Below are positions 1-6,556 of a stretch of DNA of 22,850 nucleotides, piece by piece (within the stretch, counting starts at the first letter, position 1; every line of letters begins with the position of its first letter). Origin of the DNA: a virus; IMG/VR virus record IMGVR_UViG_3300020470_000727, positions 1 through 22,850 of that record. The stretch is one strand, 5' to 3'. The notes beneath the pieces were generated by a model, which saw only the letters and a program-made list of their open reading frames with translations, ran no database searches and had not been told where the DNA came from. The translations under genes and the position numbers were made by a program.

Positions 1-1247
1 ATTGATTTGAAACCAGTTGCCTTGCTACCATCAGCGTGCATTCCATTCATACCCCACACACTTCTTAGTGATAGGTTAAATGCGTATGGTGATGCTGAGT
101 CAACAGTATCAATCTCAGTCTTAACTGTTATGTTAGTACCTACTGCGTTTCCAGTAGGTTCTCCCTGCATCTGATAAGTAAATACATTACCTGATGCTGA
201 TGTGACGGTGAAACTGCCGTTATACAACGAAGCATCGACTTCCGATTGTGGACCAGTTGATCCAGTAACACCAGAGATGTTAATGTTAACACCAACAGAG
301 AATCCGTGGTCTCGTGGGTTGTCGAATTCATCAACCGTAACTGCTGTTGCGGTTTGTCCATTCCTTGTAATTTGTAGGATACGATATTCATCAGAAATCG
401 GACCAACGATTCTGTTTTCCTCAACCCTTGCCTGAATTTGGTCAGTTGATGGGTCTCCAGAGGTATCAGGAATTGTTGCGAATGCTTTAGATACTTTCTG
501 ATAGTATATTTCTAAGTCTGTTCTCTCTAGTATGTTAGGTACAGCAGAGTAATCTGCGTTAGGTACAGTACCACCAGAAATAAGTGTTGATAGTGTATTC
601 AAACCATCTGCAAACTCAAAACATGTGAGTCTATGGTGTGAATACTTAGGTGCTAATGTGCTTACAGAGTCAGGTTTGAAATATACACCTTCCTCAGCAC
701 CATCAAAGAATGAGAATTGCCAGAAGTAAGTACCACCAGTTACCTTGAAAATTGCTGTCCGAGGTGGAATCTGTGCTTCTGTGTTAATACCTTGAGCAGG
801 TAATGTTGTAGGATATGGGACATACTTAGGAATAATCTTAGTACGTCTGAGGTCAGTACCAATGACTGAACAACCTCTTGGGACTATAACTCCTCCTTCA
901 CAAGAGTTATACTTATATAATACGTTATTTGGTGACGTTAAGTCTAAGTTAGAGTTAGCATCAATAGGAGCAACGTTTGTGTATAAAACATCTCCTGGTC
1001 TGTTATCAATCTGATACTCAGCAGGATAAAGCATGATGCTGAAAGCATCAAACTCGTCATTACTTAAACCTACTCTATATGAAAATCTTGCTACCTCAAG
1101 AAATGCCCTTTGTAATGATTTAAAAGGACGCAACGCCGAGTTACCCCTATTATCAATAGCATCAGAGGCATCGAAGTCATCAGGGTTGACGTAAATAATA
1201 CGTCCCGTGCGGGACGTAATAATATTCTTTAGTCTAGTTAGGGACAT
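1..1247 (-). CDS. Virion structural protein, fibre/beta-helix-like (C-terminus outside window)
   Basis: The reading frame is open from an ATG at 1245-1247 to the window edge, giving the first 415 residues. The N-terminus begins MSLTRLKNII and continues with IIYVNPDDFD, a pattern I recall from large structural proteins of T4-like cyanophages. The following sequence is rich in Gly, Thr, Asn and Val with short alternating segments, as in beta-helical fibre or baseplate-attached proteins; no enzymatic motif is visible. AGGA lies only 3-4 nt before the ATG. A late-promoter match AATAAATA lies 20 nt upstream, so expression is probably late. It is the last visible gene of a minus-strand unit with the two structural genes upstream of it. 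The exact virion position is not known to me. Confidence 0.8.
   Translation of the reverse strand, partial: MSLTRLKNIITSRTGRIIYVNPDDFDASDAIDNRGNSALRPFKSLQRAFLEVARFSYRVGLSNDEFDAFSIMLYPAEYQIDNRPGDVLYTNVAPIDANSNLDLTSPNNVLYKYNSCEGGVIVPRGCSVIGTDLRRTKIIPKYVPYPTTLPAQGINTEAQIPPRTAIFKVTGGTYFWQFSFFDGAEEGVYFKPDSVSTLAPKYSHHRLTCFEFADGLNTLSTLISGGTVPNADYSAVPNILERTDLEIYYQKVSKAFATIPDTSGDPSTDQIQARVEENRIVGPISDEYRILQITRNGQTATAVTVDEFDNPRDHGFSVGVNINISGVTGSTGPQSEVDASLYNGSFTVTSASGNVFTYQMQGEPTGNAVGTNITVKTEIDTVDSASPYAFNLSLRSVWGMNGMHADGSKATGFKS
1199..1218. repeat. Near-perfect 20-bp palindrome in the 5' coding region of a structural gene
   Basis: TACGTCCCG and CGGGACGTA form two 9-bp perfect inverted arms separated by TG. 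The palindrome lies about 30 nt inside the coding sequence that starts at 1247 and is much more GC-rich than its surroundings. It could form an mRNA hairpin near the start codon or be a protein-binding site. No function is established. Confidence 0.5.
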
Positions 1248-1266
1248 TTCCTATTTACTTTCTAGT

Positions 1267-1274
1267 TATTTATT
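1267..1274 (-). promoter_or_regulatory. Late promoter (AATAAATA) for the structural gene at 1247
   Basis: AATAAATA on the minus strand matches the T4/cyanophage late promoter core NATAAATA. It lies in the 33-nt gap between two structural genes, 20 nt before the downstream ATG, the same distance seen at the gp26 and gp5 promoters in this window. Confidence 0.6.
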
Positions 1275-1280
1275 TGGTCA

Positions 1281-2762
1281 TCAACCACTGCCACCAGCGA
1301 CGGTTGCATTAGGATCGAAGTTTCTAGTTACGAATGCAGTTGAAGCATCCTCAAATCCAACAAGAGTAGCAACGTTGTTAGCAGTTGCATTCTTAATAAT
1401 AAGTCTCTCGCCAGGTCCAATAACAAGTTGATTGATTTTAGCAATCGCATTATTGCCGAGTGCTACCCCAACAGCAATCCAATGCTTATCTTCTACAGCA
1501 GTTGTTGCTGTAGTAATACTGGATATTGTACAAGTTGTACGAGTCGCAGTACCAAGTTTAGGATTATCTAAGAAAGTATGACTTGTAGTAAAGTCAGCAG
1601 AGTTTTTACCCTTAATGACTTTCAAAGATGTGCCTGTATAATCTCTGACATAACCATATGCTGAGGTTGTTTGACCAGTAACAGTATAAGTTACACCATT
1701 GAATGTAAATGTGTCAGTAGAGTTTGTCCATGACCCTTCAATATCATATACCCAGAAAGAAGTATATTCATAGGTTGCACTAATGGTAATTAGACGGTCA
1801 CTACCACCATAACTTGAGTTAGCAGCAGTACCAGTAGTACCTTCATAGAAGTACATATTGGATGGAGGTGACGCATTCGCAGACCAGTCATACTGGACAT
1901 ATGCTCCAGCATTTCCTGGTGTACCGTTTGTTGTCTTACCAGTAGTATATTCTGTGCCATCATCAGAGTTACCAGCAGTACCATCAGGTCCCCACTCACC
2001 ATTAACTGTTACAGATACATGGAAATCTTTCGATGCCATTGATGCGTCAGCAACATTAAAACGATAAGTCCTGTCTCCAAACTGTGTAAAGGTTGTGCCC
2101 TTATACATGTCGTAAGTACCACCAGCAGTTGTTGTAGAGAATACAAAACTGTTTACTCCAGTAGCAATACCACCAGTAGAAATAGTACCTGTTGCACCAC
2201 CACTTGATGTAACACTATCACCAGCAGCATATTCATTTGCTGATCCAGAAAGAGTTGTAGGACCAACGTAAACTATTGTGCTACCAGACCCAGAAGTTGT
2301 TGCGTAGATGGTTGAAACAGCAGTGTTACCACCAGACCCTTCTGTTAAAGTTTCTCCAACTGCAAATGTACCAGTAGTTGATTCAAGTGTTATTGCACGA
2401 ATCAATACTGATTTAACGAATATCTCCGTATAATCTGGAGTATAGAAAGACTCAAACTTAGCAGTCTTTTCATTCGTCATGTTTGTGAGGAGTGTTCCTC
2501 CAGTTAAACCAGCAGCAGTTGTAATTGCTGTTCCAACTGTAAATCTATATCCTGTAATAATATCTCCCTTATGAAGCAAGTAAGTAGATGCTCCAACAGC
2601 GAGATCTTGGTCATAATCTTTTATGGCAACATTATATGCTGCACCTGTGCCATCGTTGGCGATTGTTAATGCAGCAGAAGCAGAAGTTGAAACGTCACAT
2701 TCATACAGCACAGCGTTGCTGTTCCCCTGTTTATTCTGTGCAAGTATTCCTTGATTTGCCAT
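1281..2762 (-). CDS. Virion structural / fibre-associated protein, 493 aa
   Basis: The protein begins MANQGILAQNKQGNSNAVLY and is dominated by Gly, Ser, Thr and Ala. Low-complexity stretches of the type VGETLTEGSGG and AAGDSVTSSGG occur around residues 130-200, typical of phage fibre and baseplate-attached proteins. The C-terminal 70 residues (VALGNNAIAKINQLVIGPGE onward) resemble a compact beta domain seen in cyanophage structural proteins. There is no signal peptide or membrane segment. No Shine-Dalgarno sequence precedes the ATG at 2760-2762. The stop of the upstream structural gene is only 12 nt away, so the two are probably co-transcribed from the late promoter at 4126-4133. The precise role is unknown; a short-fibre or decoration protein would fit equally well. 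Confidence 0.8.
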   Translation of the reverse strand: MANQGILAQNKQGNSNAVLYECDVSTSASAALTIANDGTGAAYNVAIKDYDQDLAVGASTYLLHKGDIITGYRFTVGTAITTAAGLTGGTLLTNMTNEKTAKFESFYTPDYTEIFVKSVLIRAITLESTTGTFAVGETLTEGSGGNTAVSTIYATTSGSGSTIVYVGPTTLSGSANEYAAGDSVTSSGGATGTISTGGIATGVNSFVFSTTTAGGTYDMYKGTTFTQFGDRTYRFNVADASMASKDFHVSVTVNGEWGPDGTAGNSDDGTEYTTGKTTNGTPGNAGAYVQYDWSANASPPSNMYFYEGTTGTAANSSYGGSDRLITISATYEYTSFWVYDIEGSWTNSTDTFTFNGVTYTVTGQTTSAYGYVRDYTGTSLKVIKGKNSADFTTSHTFLDNPKLGTATRTTCTISSITTATTAVEDKHWIAVGVALGNNAIAKINQLVIGPGERLIIKNATANNVATLVGFEDASTAFVTRNFDPNATVAGGSG

Positions 2763-2774
2763 GAGTTTTAATGT

Positions 2775-4097
2775 TTATGATCCTGCGTAGAAAAATTGTT
2801 GTTGCCTAGTGCGACCTGTTAAGTTAGCAGCACCAATACCAGCACCAAACGTAACATCTTCAAGAGTTACGTTTTCAGTGGACAGTAGTGTAGCATCAGC
2901 ATCAGGAAACTTAATAGTTCTTGGACCAGTGAGATTGCTTACATCTAAAGTCGCTTGACCGATTATGTTACCAGTCTGTTTGAAGACAGGTGCATAATGT
3001 GTCTTATTATATAAGTCTTGACTTGCTAGTGCCGAGACTATTGTATTCATTCCACCTGAGTTATTTAGATTGTTTGTAGGTGGGAATTGAAATGTTTCAT
3101 TAGATAATGAGTTTTGATTTGCAACACTGAATGTTATCTTCTTCGTTGTCGTCGTTGGGTCTTGTAAAATAAGAGTCTCAACACTCTTGTTTTGAAGAAC
3201 CTGAGTTGCATCAGTACCTACTAAGGTAATAGCAAGGTCAGGCATTGTGATTGTCCTGTTTGCTGTTAATGCAGACGTATTCCAGATAGCATAGTTTGTT
3301 GCTGTCTCAGCGTCAGCAGCAAGTTTAAGATTAACAAGTGTTTTACTTAATACTGTTTGCTCTGCTTTTGTATCTAATAATGTGGATGAAGTAGCAGTAG
3401 GTTCAGAAGTAGTTGTTACAGTACCACCATCAGGTAAGAAGTATGACCTTCTAGTAGCAGAAGTAATTGCCCAGTTAATCTGGAAAATTGCTTCTTCAGT
3501 ATTATCTGTAATAACAAAATTATCCTCGTCAATGAGGATAGTCTTATTCCTTAGTGTCTGTTGTGTATCATCACCAACTAAAACTGTGCCATTACCAGAA
3601 GTAATAGCAGGTAGTGTCATAATTCTGGTATTAGTACCAGTACCAACGTTACTTACCTCAAATCGTGCTTTCGGACCTTGAGCATCTTCCAATACGAAAG
3701 ATCCATCTGCCATAACAAATTGACCAGTTACTTTAACTGCTCCTGTGCCTTTAGGTGCGAATACTATATCAGCATTGTCCGCAGTATCATCAAGTGCCGT
3801 AATATACAGTGAAGAATATTCCGACGCATTTAATATACGAGACATATAAAAACCACCATCACCAAAGGTCATCCCTAATTGGTCATAGGCAGTTTGATAG
3901 AATCCAGTATCTCTGTCCAAATCAAAGGATATACCAGGAGCATCTTTAGTACCCTGAGCAACACCTTTAAAGAGTTGATTTACTTTTGCTTTTCGGTTAG
4001 GAATCAATGGGTCAGAAACAACAACTGGAAGAATTGCTTCTCCAGACAGGTTAGCATCTGAGATTGTTTCTAACTGAGATATCTTTTTAGTTCCCAC
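2775..4097 (-). CDS. Tail-fibre-like virion structural protein with internal repeats, 440 aa
   Basis: The start is a GTG at 4095-4097 because an in-frame TGA lies two codons upstream; the protein begins MGTKKISQLETISDANLSGE, typical of cyanophage structural proteins. From about residue 150 it holds at least four and perhaps five degenerate repeats of roughly 50-65 residues. Each has a strand such as TRIMTLP, NRTITMP or PRTIKFP, then a short turn and a QTLRNKT- or QVLQNKS-like motif. This architecture points to a trimeric beta-structured fibre or fibre connector. No catalytic motif is visible. It is the first gene of a three-gene late unit, 28 nt downstream of a perfect TATAAATA. There is no Shine-Dalgarno sequence. 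Confidence 0.8.
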   Translation of the reverse strand: MGTKKISQLETISDANLSGEAILPVVVSDPLIPNRKAKVNQLFKGVAQGTKDAPGISFDLDRDTGFYQTAYDQLGMTFGDGGFYMSRILNASEYSSLYITALDDTADNADIVFAPKGTGAVKVTGQFVMADGSFVLEDAQGPKARFEVSNVGTGTNTRIMTLPAITSGNGTVLVGDDTQQTLRNKTILIDEDNFVITDNTEEAIFQINWAITSATRRSYFLPDGGTVTTTSEPTATSSTLLDTKAEQTVLSKTLVNLKLAADAETATNYAIWNTSALTANRTITMPDLAITLVGTDATQVLQNKSVETLILQDPTTTTKKITFSVANQNSLSNETFQFPPTNNLNNSGGMNTIVSALASQDLYNKTHYAPVFKQTGNIIGQATLDVSNLTGPRTIKFPDADATLLSTENVTLEDVTFGAGIGAANLTGRTRQQQFFYAGS

Positions 4098-4124
4098 GAA
4101 TCAAATACACTATTGGCTACAGGT

Positions 4125-4346
4125 CTATTTATACGGATAATCAATCGGTCCGTAACCGAGTAGGTGCTCATATAATCCCATTGCTTTCTGAGACTGACCT
4201 TCGTGATACTCTACGAGTTCTCTAGCACAGGCAAGAATCTCGTCATATGCTTTTTTATCGTCATAAGTATCATCATCGATATACTCCCTGAGACATTCAG
4301 TTATACGTTCTCTAGGGAGTTTCGCATAATCATAATTAACTTCCAT
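4125..4346 (-). CDS. Small acidic hypothetical protein, 73 aa
   Basis: I chose the ATG at 4344-4346 (MEVNYDYAKLPRERI) because a strong GGAGGAG lies 7 nt before it; a longer form starting at 4382 lacks such a site. The protein is highly charged and probably helical (LRERITECLREYIDDD-like N-terminal half), with no membrane segment or known motif. It overlaps the end of the upstream gene by 11 nt, which suggests translational coupling. Its last codons double as the late promoter of the next unit. Function unknown. Confidence 0.7.
   Translation of the reverse strand: MEVNYDYAKLPRERITECLREYIDDDTYDDKKAYDEILACARELVEYHEGQSQKAMGLYEHLLGYGPIDYPYK
4126..4133 (-). promoter_or_regulatory. Late promoter (TATAAATA) for the fibre/structural unit
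   Basis: A perfect T4 late promoter core TATAAATA lies 28 nt upstream of the GTG at 4097. The motif is also the last two sense codons and part of the TAG stop of the preceding gene, so promoter and coding end share the same bases. Confidence 0.75.
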
Positions 4347-4488
4347 CGTAGACTCCTCCGTCAGGATCCTTGTCATAGTCATCCTTAACAGGATTTTCTA
4401 TTTGTTTGGTTGTCATACCGTGGTCAACAGTGTAAACACTGGGGTCAGCATCAGGTTCATTCAGCAATGCTGGATTATCATTTGGCAT
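4336..4488 (-). CDS. Small hypothetical protein, 50 aa
   Basis: The preferred start is the ATG at 4486-4488 (MPNDNPALLNEPDADPSVYT), with AGGA 9 nt upstream. An upstream start at 4521 would lie deeper inside the preceding gene. The protein is Asp/Pro-rich, probably disordered, and ends DPDGGVYDGS. It overlaps both neighbours by 11 nt, a pattern of translational coupling in this tiny-gene cluster. No function can be assigned. Confidence 0.6.
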   Translation of the reverse strand: MPNDNPALLNEPDADPSVYTVDHGMTTKQIENPVKDDYDKDPDGGVYDGS

Positions 4489-4621
4489 CTCGTATATCCT
4501 GGTGTAAACGTTCAGTTGCACGTAGTTTTTCTAGTGCAGCAACAACTTCAGGAGTTTCATCCCACTCCCAAATTTGATTATGTTGAGGGTTTTTCTTTTC
4601 GATTGTGTGACTTTTTTTCAT
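4478..4621 (-). CDS. Small hypothetical protein, 47 aa
   Basis: ATG at 4619-4621, stop TGA at 4478-4480. The protein starts MKKSHTIEKKNPQHNQIWEW and continues with an amphipathic helix (ETPEVVAALEKLRATERLHQ). Its first 44 nt overlap the end of the upstream gene in another frame, unusually long even here. No alternative ATG exists further downstream. A purine-rich AGAAGG abuts the start codon. The protein composition looks real (a conserved-looking WEW and a clear helix), but the long overlap lowers certainty. Confidence 0.55.
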   Translation of the reverse strand: MKKSHTIEKKNPQHNQIWEWDETPEVVAALEKLRATERLHQDIRDAK

Positions 4622-4751
4622 CCTTCTTCTGCTGTTTAATTCTTTTCTTCACCATTTTAGCATAATATAAGTCAGATTCGCTATACATTTCTGGATGTTT
4701 TTTAGCTATCTTAATAATCCGTTTGGCGGCCTGTTTGTCGGTTAGGTCCAT
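4578..4751 (-). CDS. Small basic hypothetical protein, 57 aa
   Basis: ATG at 4749-4751 and TAA at 4578-4580. The N-terminal MDLTDKQAAKRIIKIAKKHP followed by a Tyr/Ser-rich turn (YSESDLYYAKM) resembles a small hypothetical protein I recall from many cyanophages. The C-terminal 25 residues are almost all Lys, Arg, Gln and Glu. It may bind nucleic acid, but nothing in the sequence proves that. It overlaps the upstream membrane protein gene by 41 nt and the downstream gene by 44 nt. Confidence 0.65.
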   Translation of the reverse strand: MDLTDKQAAKRIIKIAKKHPEMYSESDLYYAKMVKKRIKQQKKDEKKSHNRKEKPST

Positions 4752-4941
4752 ATTCTAAAAATTGTATTCTAGGTTGATCGTGTATCTTTATGATTATGGT
4801 ATCCATGATTCGATTAAAAGATTTGGACATCTGACGATACCCACTACCAACATAAAGTTGACCTGCACAAACTGCAACTGTTGCTGTGCCCCAGAACCAA
4901 TAATACCATTGTGTTTTCACTTGGTGGTTACGTTTTCCCAT
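4711..4941 (-). CDS. Small single-span membrane protein, 76 aa
   Basis: The ATG at 4939-4941 has GGAG 7 nt upstream. The N-terminus MGKRNHQVKTQ is basic and precedes a hydrophobic segment (residues 12-31, with WYYWFWG then TATVAVCAGQLYVG) that should span the inner membrane once, N-in by the positive-inside rule. The remaining 40 residues are polar. A small one-span protein of this kind recurs in cyanophages and has no known function; a lysis role is possible but there is no direct sign of one. A late promoter (TATAAATA) lies 43 nt upstream, with a TATAAT box between. Confidence 0.7.
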   Translation of the reverse strand: MGKRNHQVKTQWYYWFWGTATVAVCAGQLYVGSGYRQMSKSFNRIMDTIIIKIHDQPRIQFLEYGPNRQTGRQTDY

Positions 4942-4984
4942 AATAAAACTCCATTTTTTACATATTATAACATACGTGTAAAGG

Positions 4985-4992
4985 TATTTATA
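4985..4992 (-). promoter_or_regulatory. Late promoter (TATAAATA) for the small membrane-protein unit
   Basis: Perfect TATAAATA on the minus strand, 43 nt upstream of the ATG at 4941. A TATAAT hexamer at 4964-4969 on the same strand could be a sigma70 -10 box, but no -35 element sits at the right distance, so the late match is the stronger reading. Confidence 0.65.
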
Positions 4993-5000
4993 CCCCTTTA

Positions 5001-5080
5001 CAGGAGGTTAAGATTTTACCCTTTATCCTGGAATACTAACCTAAATAATGGTAGACTTAAGGAGGTAAAAGATGTAACCA
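5001..5080 (+). promoter_or_regulatory. Possible regulatory leader with duplicated Shine-Dalgarno-like blocks
   Basis: Two similar blocks, AGGAGGTTAAGATTTTACC (5002-5020) and AGGAGGTAAAAGATGTAACC (5060-5079), lie upstream of the plus-strand gene. TTTTACC of the first is exactly complementary to GGTAAAA of the second, so the second Shine-Dalgarno could be masked. The second block is followed at once by ATG TAA, a start-stop pair. A late-like CTAAATAA lies at 5041-5048. Function is inferred, not shown. Confidence 0.3.
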
Positions 5081-5126
5081 AACCTTCTATATTATGAGGT
5101 TAAAGTTAAAGGTATGGAGAAAAACG

Positions 5127-5294
5127 ATGCATAACGCAATTTCAAAGAATCAACTAGCAGACTGGAATCATATGGATCATGCAACAATGCAAGATCAACT
5201 ATTAGACGATTACTACGAATGCCTAGTTGAATGTGTAGATGAGCAAAACTCTTGTAAGCGAGTCTGTAAAGAAATTCTTATGTATCCAACGTAA
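5127..5294 (+). CDS. Small Cys-rich protein with twin CX3C motif, 55 aa
   Basis: The ATG at 5127-5129 is preferred (GGAGA 8 nt upstream); an in-frame ATG at 5094 has no ribosome binding site. The first half is polar and helical (MHNAISKNQLADWNHMDHAT). The second half reads ECLVEC, six residues, then CKRVC, i.e. CX3C-X6-CX3C, which could bind a metal or form two disulfides in a helical hairpin. I recall similar small Cys proteins from other marine cyanophages, with unknown function. It is the only plus-strand gene in the first 19.8 kb of the window, ends at its own strong terminator, and faces the minus-strand small-gene train. Confidence 0.7.
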   Translation: MHNAISKNQLADWNHMDHATMQDQLLDDYYECLVECVDEQNSCKRVCKEILMYPT

Positions 5295-5314
5295 AGTCAA
5301 AAAAAAGTCACGTT

Positions 5315-5341
5315 AAAACCCCTCGCAAGAGGGGTTTTTTT
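5315..5341 (+). terminator. Strong rho-independent terminator
   Basis: A perfect 10-bp stem (AAAACCCCTC / GAGGGGTTTT) closed by a GCAA tetraloop is followed by a run of T to 5341. It ends transcription of the 55-aa plus-strand gene 20 nt upstream. On the minus strand it lies just past the last gene of the small-gene train, where the shorter T run makes it a weaker but plausible terminator too. Confidence 0.9.
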
Positions 5342-5495
5342 AATGGTTAACTGTCCTATCCCATATTCCTTTAGCGTGCTTATTATGCTCGCATAGTTTC
5401 TGTGCCCATACTCTCTCTTCTAACGTTACTTCTCTATTGAGACGAGTTTTACAAGCAATTATTTGAAGTCTTAATCTATAATCCTTACTTAGCAT
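5340..5495 (-). CDS. Small hypothetical protein, 51 aa
   Basis: I take the ATG at 5493-5495 (MLSKDYRLRLQIIACKTRLN), which matches the start of a family of small cyanophage proteins I recall with the pattern MLSKDYRLRL ... EV.L.E..WA.KL. A longer form from 5534 would overlap the upstream gene by 50 nt. The start overlaps the upstream gene by 11 nt. Mostly helical and basic. Last gene of the train; its stop touches the T run of the terminator. Confidence 0.7.
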   Translation of the reverse strand: MLSKDYRLRLQIIACKTRLNREVTLEERVWAQKLCEHNKHAKGIWDRTVNH

Positions 5496-5640
5496 GACGA
5501 GTCTTGTTTGAGATAATAATGCAGTCATTCTCATAGTCTGCTTTAAAATCTAAGACATCTTCGTGATTCCAACATAGTTCGCCATACAATGCGTTAAGCG
5601 TTGCCATGTCTTCGTATAAATCCGTGGGTTTTTCTTGCAT
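5485..5640 (-). CDS. Small acidic hypothetical protein, 51 aa
   Basis: ATG at 5638-5640, TAA at 5485-5487. The protein begins MQEKPTDLYEDMATLNALYG and contains LCWNHEDVLDF; it is acidic and predicted soluble. Its ATG shares one base with the TGA of the upstream gene (TGATG), a classic re-initiation junction, which supports the start. Function unknown. Confidence 0.65.
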   Translation of the reverse strand: MQEKPTDLYEDMATLNALYGELCWNHEDVLDFKADYENDCIIISNKTRHAK

Positions 5641-5795
5641 CACTTCTGCTTAACCTCATATTCGATTGTTATCTTTTTAGAGGATCTACCCATTGAATTT
5701 AAGGTGGTAGTCCGTGTGGCAGTGCCTCCAAGTAAAGCAGCAATTTGCAATATCTCAGAAATCAATTCACCTTCATCCATGTTTTCTGTTGTCAT
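5640..5795 (-). CDS. Small hypothetical protein, 51 aa
   Basis: ATG at 5793-5795, TGA at 5640-5642. The N-terminal half MTTENMDEGELISEILQIAA is an acidic amphipathic helix, followed by LLGGTATRTTTLNSMG and a basic strand. I recall cyanophage proteins of the form DE.ELI.EIL...ALLGG.A.RST. The start overlaps the upstream gene by 4 nt (ATGA) and its end overlaps the next by 1 nt, so the three genes are probably translationally coupled. No biochemical role known. Confidence 0.7.
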   Translation of the reverse strand: MTTENMDEGELISEILQIAALLGGTATRTTTLNSMGRSSKKITIEYEVKQK

Positions 5796-6118
5796 ATCCT
5801 TGGTATGTATTTAGCTCCTTGCTTGACTAATGGCAGAACATCAGATTCAACCTTCTCTACAATGTCATCAATAACATTAACATCCAAATCCATAAATGGA
5901 GGGATAATACCTAAGATTCGTAACAATCCATCAACAAATAATGCAAGACATATAAAACCAAGAATCATACTAATAATCGTAGCATCACGATTATGTTTTG
6001 CCATTGATAATCTATCAACCTCTTTTGCTTCTGCCAAGGCATTTGCTATAAGTTGGTCAACTTGCTCCTTAGTATAGGTAAGTTGAGGGACGATCTCACG
6101 GATCTTGTCTTCAGACAT
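5792..6118 (-). CDS. Membrane protein with N-terminal coiled coil, 108 aa
   Basis: ATG at 6116-6118 (MSEDKIREIV); a GTG three codons upstream is possible. Residues 15-45 form a likely coiled coil (YTKEQVDQLIANALAEAKEV). Residues 48-72 are a strong membrane span (IISMILGFICLALFVDGLL), and the last 35 residues form a second soluble helix. This topology resembles small phage membrane proteins of unknown role; a holin- or spanin-related role is conceivable, but no lysis cassette is visible. It lies 11 nt after another single-span gene and overlaps the next by 4 nt. Confidence 0.7.
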   Translation of the reverse strand: MSEDKIREIVPQLTYTKEQVDQLIANALAEAKEVDRLSMAKHNRDATIISMILGFICLALFVDGLLRILGIIPPFMDLDVNVIDDIVEKVESDVLPLVKQGAKYIPRI

Positions 6119-6129
6119 TGTAATCACGG

Positions 6130-6273
6130 TTAAAGCAATATTGCTCCAATAACGAAACCTTTGCCAAAGGATAACACGAGCATTTGGTAGTCTGTTAGAT
6201 TGAATTTATCTTGGATTTTCTTCGCTAAATTGCGATCCCAAGTAACAACCTTATCGAAATACTTTTTAATCAT
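6130..6273 (-). CDS. Small protein with C-terminal hydrophobic segment, 47 aa
   Basis: I chose ATG 6271-6273 (MIKKYFDKVVTWDRNLAKKI) because CAGG lies about 6 nt upstream and the gene then begins 10 nt after the preceding stop; a longer form from 6321 would overlap that gene by 38 nt. The last 18 residues (MLVLSFGKGFVIGAILL) are hydrophobic and could anchor in a membrane. Function unknown; the neighbour downstream is also membrane-anchored. Confidence 0.6.
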   Translation of the reverse strand: MIKKYFDKVVTWDRNLAKKIQDKFNLTDYQMLVLSFGKGFVIGAILL

Positions 6274-6283
6274 AGCATACCTG

Positions 6284-6556
6284 TCAAGTTTTAGGGGTGT
6301 TCCAGTTTTGTGATCCTCCACCTTCCCAAGGGGAGTGTTTCTTGATGTAATCTACATCACTCTGAGCATTTTCAGATCCACCTACATGAAATGGATTGTT
6401 TCTTGCTGTTGCAATTCGATACATCTTTTCATGCATCGTTATTTCTTCTTCTTTTTTTTCTTCTTTATCTGTTGCCATTGGCCAATTATCATAAGGGTGG
6501 GGAGGGTCGTGAAACCACTCGTCATATGGTATTTTATCGGGTGCAGGATAAGTCAT
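6284..6556 (-). CDS. Hypothetical polar protein, 90 aa
   Basis: ATG at 6554-6556 overlaps the upstream TGA by 4 nt. The N-terminal 30 residues are Pro/Trp-rich (IPYDEWFHDPPHPYDNWP), followed by a Lys/Glu run (around residues 29-39) and a Gly/Asn-rich tail, suggesting a largely disordered protein. A second ATG within the gene (MATDKEE, residue 27) could give a 64-aa form. No family recognised. Confidence 0.6.
   Translation of the reverse strand: MTYPAPDKIPYDEWFHDPPHPYDNWPMATDKEEKKEEEITMHEKMYRIATARNNPFHVGGSENAQSDVDYIKKHSPWEGGGSQNWNTPKT

Noticed and set aside
4964-4969. TATAAT as a sigma70 promoter for the 76-aa membrane protein
   Set aside because: No -35 element at 16-18 nt; the perfect late promoter just upstream explains expression better.
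5094-5126. Longer start for the Cys-rich plus-strand gene
   Set aside because: No ribosome binding site before 5094, whereas GGAGA precedes the ATG at 5127.
5807-5814. CTAAATAC on the minus strand before the 51-aa gene at 5795
   Set aside because: Only 11 nt from the ATG and inside the upstream coding region, which is joined to it by an ATGA overlap; no reason to invoke a promoter.
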